A program made the position numbers and the translations under genes. The notes beneath the pieces are model-generated. The model saw only the letters and a list, made by a program, of their open reading frames with translations. It was not told the origin of the DNA and did no database searches. Below, one piece after another: positions 62,172-64,000 of a stretch of 64,000 bases of DNA. This DNA comes from Subdoligranulum variabile (GTDB lineage Bacteria > Bacillota > Clostridia > Oscillospirales > Ruminococcaceae), in contig QAKI01000063.1 of assembly GCA_003343905.1 (NCBI GenBank), positions 62,001 through 126,000 of the forward strand, written 5' to 3'. The stretch's first letter is position 1; each line of letters starts with the position of its first letter.

Positions 62172-64000
62172 ATGGCCGAACAAGCAGTATCGCCCATGAT
62201 GCAGCAGTATTTTGAGATCAAGAAACAGCATCCCAACGAGATCGTGTTCTACCGCGTCGGGGACTTTTACGAGATGTTCTACGACGACGCGCTGACGGCT
62301 TCGCGGGAACTGGAGCTGACCTTGACGGGCAAAAACTGCGGCAGGGAGGAGCGCGCCCCCATGTGCGGGGTGCCCTTCCACTCCTACGAAACGTATGTGG
62401 CGCGGCTGATCGCCAAAGGCTACAAGGTGGCGATCTGTGAGCAGATGGAGGACCCGGCGCTGGCCAAGGGGCTGGTCAAGCGGGACATCATCCGCGTGGT
62501 CACGCCGGGCACTGTGATCGAGAGCAGCATGCTGGACGAAGACAAAAACAACTACCTGTGCAGCATTTACTGCAAGCGCCGCCGCGGCCGCTGGAAGGCG
62601 GGCGTATGCTTTGCCGATATTTCCACCGGCGAAGCCCGCGCGACGGAACTGGATGCGGAAAAGATCGGCCCCGCGATCATCACGGAACTGTGCCGCTTTA
62701 TGCCCAGCGAGATCCTGATCAACCCGCCCATGCTGGACTTCAAAGACGTGACCACCTACATCAAGCAGCACACCAACGCGCTTGTGGAACTGCGCGAGGA
62801 CGCCTGCTATCAGGACGCCCTGGTGGAGGAAACGATGGCGGGGCAGTTCGGCGCGGACTGGCGCCAGAATATGGACTATGAGCCTGACCGTCTGGTGCCC
62901 TATGCCGTGGCGGCGATGCTGAATTACCTGCGCGAGACCCAGAAGCATGGCCTGGAGCGCATCAAGACCGTGGAGAACTACGCGGACGCCCAGTATATGC
63001 GCCTGTCCCCCGTGACGCGCGCCAACCTGGAATTGACCGAGACCATGCGCGGCCGCGAGAAGCGCGGCACGCTGCTTTGGGTATTGGATAAGACCGAAAC
63101 TTCGATGGGCAAGCGCCTGCTGCGCGCCTGGATCGAGCAGCCACTGGTGGATGCCGACGCCATCAACGCGCGCCTGGCGGCGGTGCAGGCCCTGTATGCG
63201 GCCAACATCGCGCGGGCGGACCTGCGGGAAGCACTGTCCCATGTATATGACATCGAACGTCTGACCACCCGCATCCTCTACGGTTCCGCAACGCCGCGGG
63301 AAGTCAAGGCGCTGGGGGATACCTGCGCCCGTCTGCCCCAGATCCGGGAACAGGCGGCCGCCTGCGGCGCGCCGCTGCTGGAACAGCTTGCGGGCCAGAT
63401 CGACCTGCTGCAGGACCTACAGGAGAAGATCGGGGCCGCGCTGGTGGAGGATCCCCCGGCCACGCTGAAGGACGGCGGTGCGATCCGCAGCGGCTACAAC
63501 AGCGAAGTGGACGAACTGCGCGACATCATGCACGGCGGCAAGGGGTACCTGGCCAGCCTGGAAGCCAAGCTGCGGGAGGAAACGGGCATCCCCAAACTGA
63601 AGATCGGGTTCAACAAGGTGTTCGGCTACTACATCGAGGTCAGCCGTTCCTATTCCGACGCGGTGCCCGATACCTTCACCCGCAAACAGACGCTGACGAA
63701 CGGGGAACGGTACATCACCCCGGAACTCAAGGAACTTGAAAACAAGATCCTGGGGGCGAACGAACGACTGCTTGCGCTGGAGCATCAGCTTTTCGCCGAC
63801 CTTCTTTCCGATATTTCCGCCCAGATCGTGCGGTTGCAGCGCACTGCGCTGGCGGTGGCCCAGCTTGACGTGCTGGCGGGCTTTGCCGAAGTGGCGCTGC
63901 AAAACAACTACGCCATGCCGACGGTGGACCGCAGCGACCGCATGGAGATCCGGGAGGGCCGCCACCCGGTGATCGAACAGATGCTCAAGGGCAGCTTGTT
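62172..64000 (+). CDS. mutS: DNA mismatch repair protein MutS, N-terminal part
   Basis: The first 609 codons of MutS, cut by the window end. The mismatch-recognition motif GDFYEMF (family Phe-X-Glu) is near residue 35, followed by CGVPFHSY, the connector domain, the lever (RREKRGTLLWVLDKTETSMG-type segment) and the clamp region with IGFNKVFGYYIEVS near residue 476. The ATPase domain should lie to the right of the window. The ATG at 62172 follows a weak AACAGGAG site. Confidence 0.96.
   Translation, partial: MAEQAVSPMMQQYFEIKKQHPNEIVFYRVGDFYEMFYDDALTASRELELTLTGKNCGREERAPMCGVPFHSYETYVARLIAKGYKVAICEQMEDPALAKGLVKRDIIRVVTPGTVIESSMLDEDKNNYLCSIYCKRRRGRWKAGVCFADISTGEARATELDAEKIGPAIITELCRFMPSEILINPPMLDFKDVTTYIKQHTNALVELREDACYQDALVEETMAGQFGADWRQNMDYEPDRLVPYAVAAMLNYLRETQKHGLERIKTVENYADAQYMRLSPVTRANLELTETMRGREKRGTLLWVLDKTETSMGKRLLRAWIEQPLVDADAINARLAAVQALYAANIARADLREALSHVYDIERLTTRILYGSATPREVKALGDTCARLPQIREQAAACGAPLLEQLAGQIDLLQDLQEKIGAALVEDPPATLKDGGAIRSGYNSEVDELRDIMHGGKGYLASLEAKLREETGIPKLKIGFNKVFGYYIEVSRSYSDAVPDTFTRKQTLTNGERYITPELKELENKILGANERLLALEHQLFADLLSDISAQIVRLQRTALAVAQLDVLAGFAEVALQNNYAMPTVDRSDRMEIREGRHPVIEQMLKGSL

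Overview
The window is GC-rich DNA from an anaerobic Firmicute. The gene content (RNase J, GdpP, YlbF, YvcK-less tilS-hpt-ftsH block, DAP decarboxylase) and protein sequences look like an Oscillospiraceae/Ruminococcaceae gut bacterium of the Faecalibacterium-Gemmiger-Subdoligranulum type. That assignment is an inference from gene style; no rRNA is present.

Region 1 (1 to about 28,735) is most of a temperate siphovirus prophage; its left end (rest of the tape measure, tail fibres, lysis) lies outside the window. Read on the minus strand from about 24,000 leftwards, a Cro-like gene is followed by small early genes, a coiled-coil host-interaction-type protein, a recombination and replication module (Sak4-like annealing ATPase, RecU-like nuclease, SF2 helicase, DUF669 protein, D5-type primase-helicase with repeats resembling an origin downstream), a sigma-like late regulator, terminase, portal, minor capsid proteins, scaffold, capsid, connectors, tail tube, Gp15 and tape measure. 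On the plus strand lie the lysogeny and cargo genes: an AT-rich DUF2441-like gene, the CI-type repressor, a complete type III toxin-antitoxin locus (CptIN/ToxN-like, with two pseudoknot RNA repeats that covary), two lipoproteins and a large serine integrase.

Region 2 (28,736 to about 34,800) looks like a plasmid replicon: an array of at least 15 copies of a bipartite motif (TTGTTAT-N6-CACA) ends just before a long Rep_3-type initiator gene. Three related XRE-type regulators flank it, two of them nearly identical and sharing their upstream DNA, together with a PH-domain protein.

Region 3 (34,800 to 64,000) is ordinary chromosome: a NahK-like sugar kinase, a MATE exporter, lysA, an IS200/IS605-type tnpA element, mnmA, rnhA, then the RNase J - gdpP - rplI - dnaB - tilS - hpt - ftsH run, an unknown zinc-ribbon membrane protein, an RluA-type pseudouridine synthase, radC, uvrB-uvrA, miaB, ylbF and the start of mutS.

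The most interesting items are the phage-borne type III toxin-antitoxin locus with compensatory base changes, the irregular iteron-like array with its 624-residue initiator, the phage origin repeats, and a C-terminal domain shared by the capsid and tail tube proteins.
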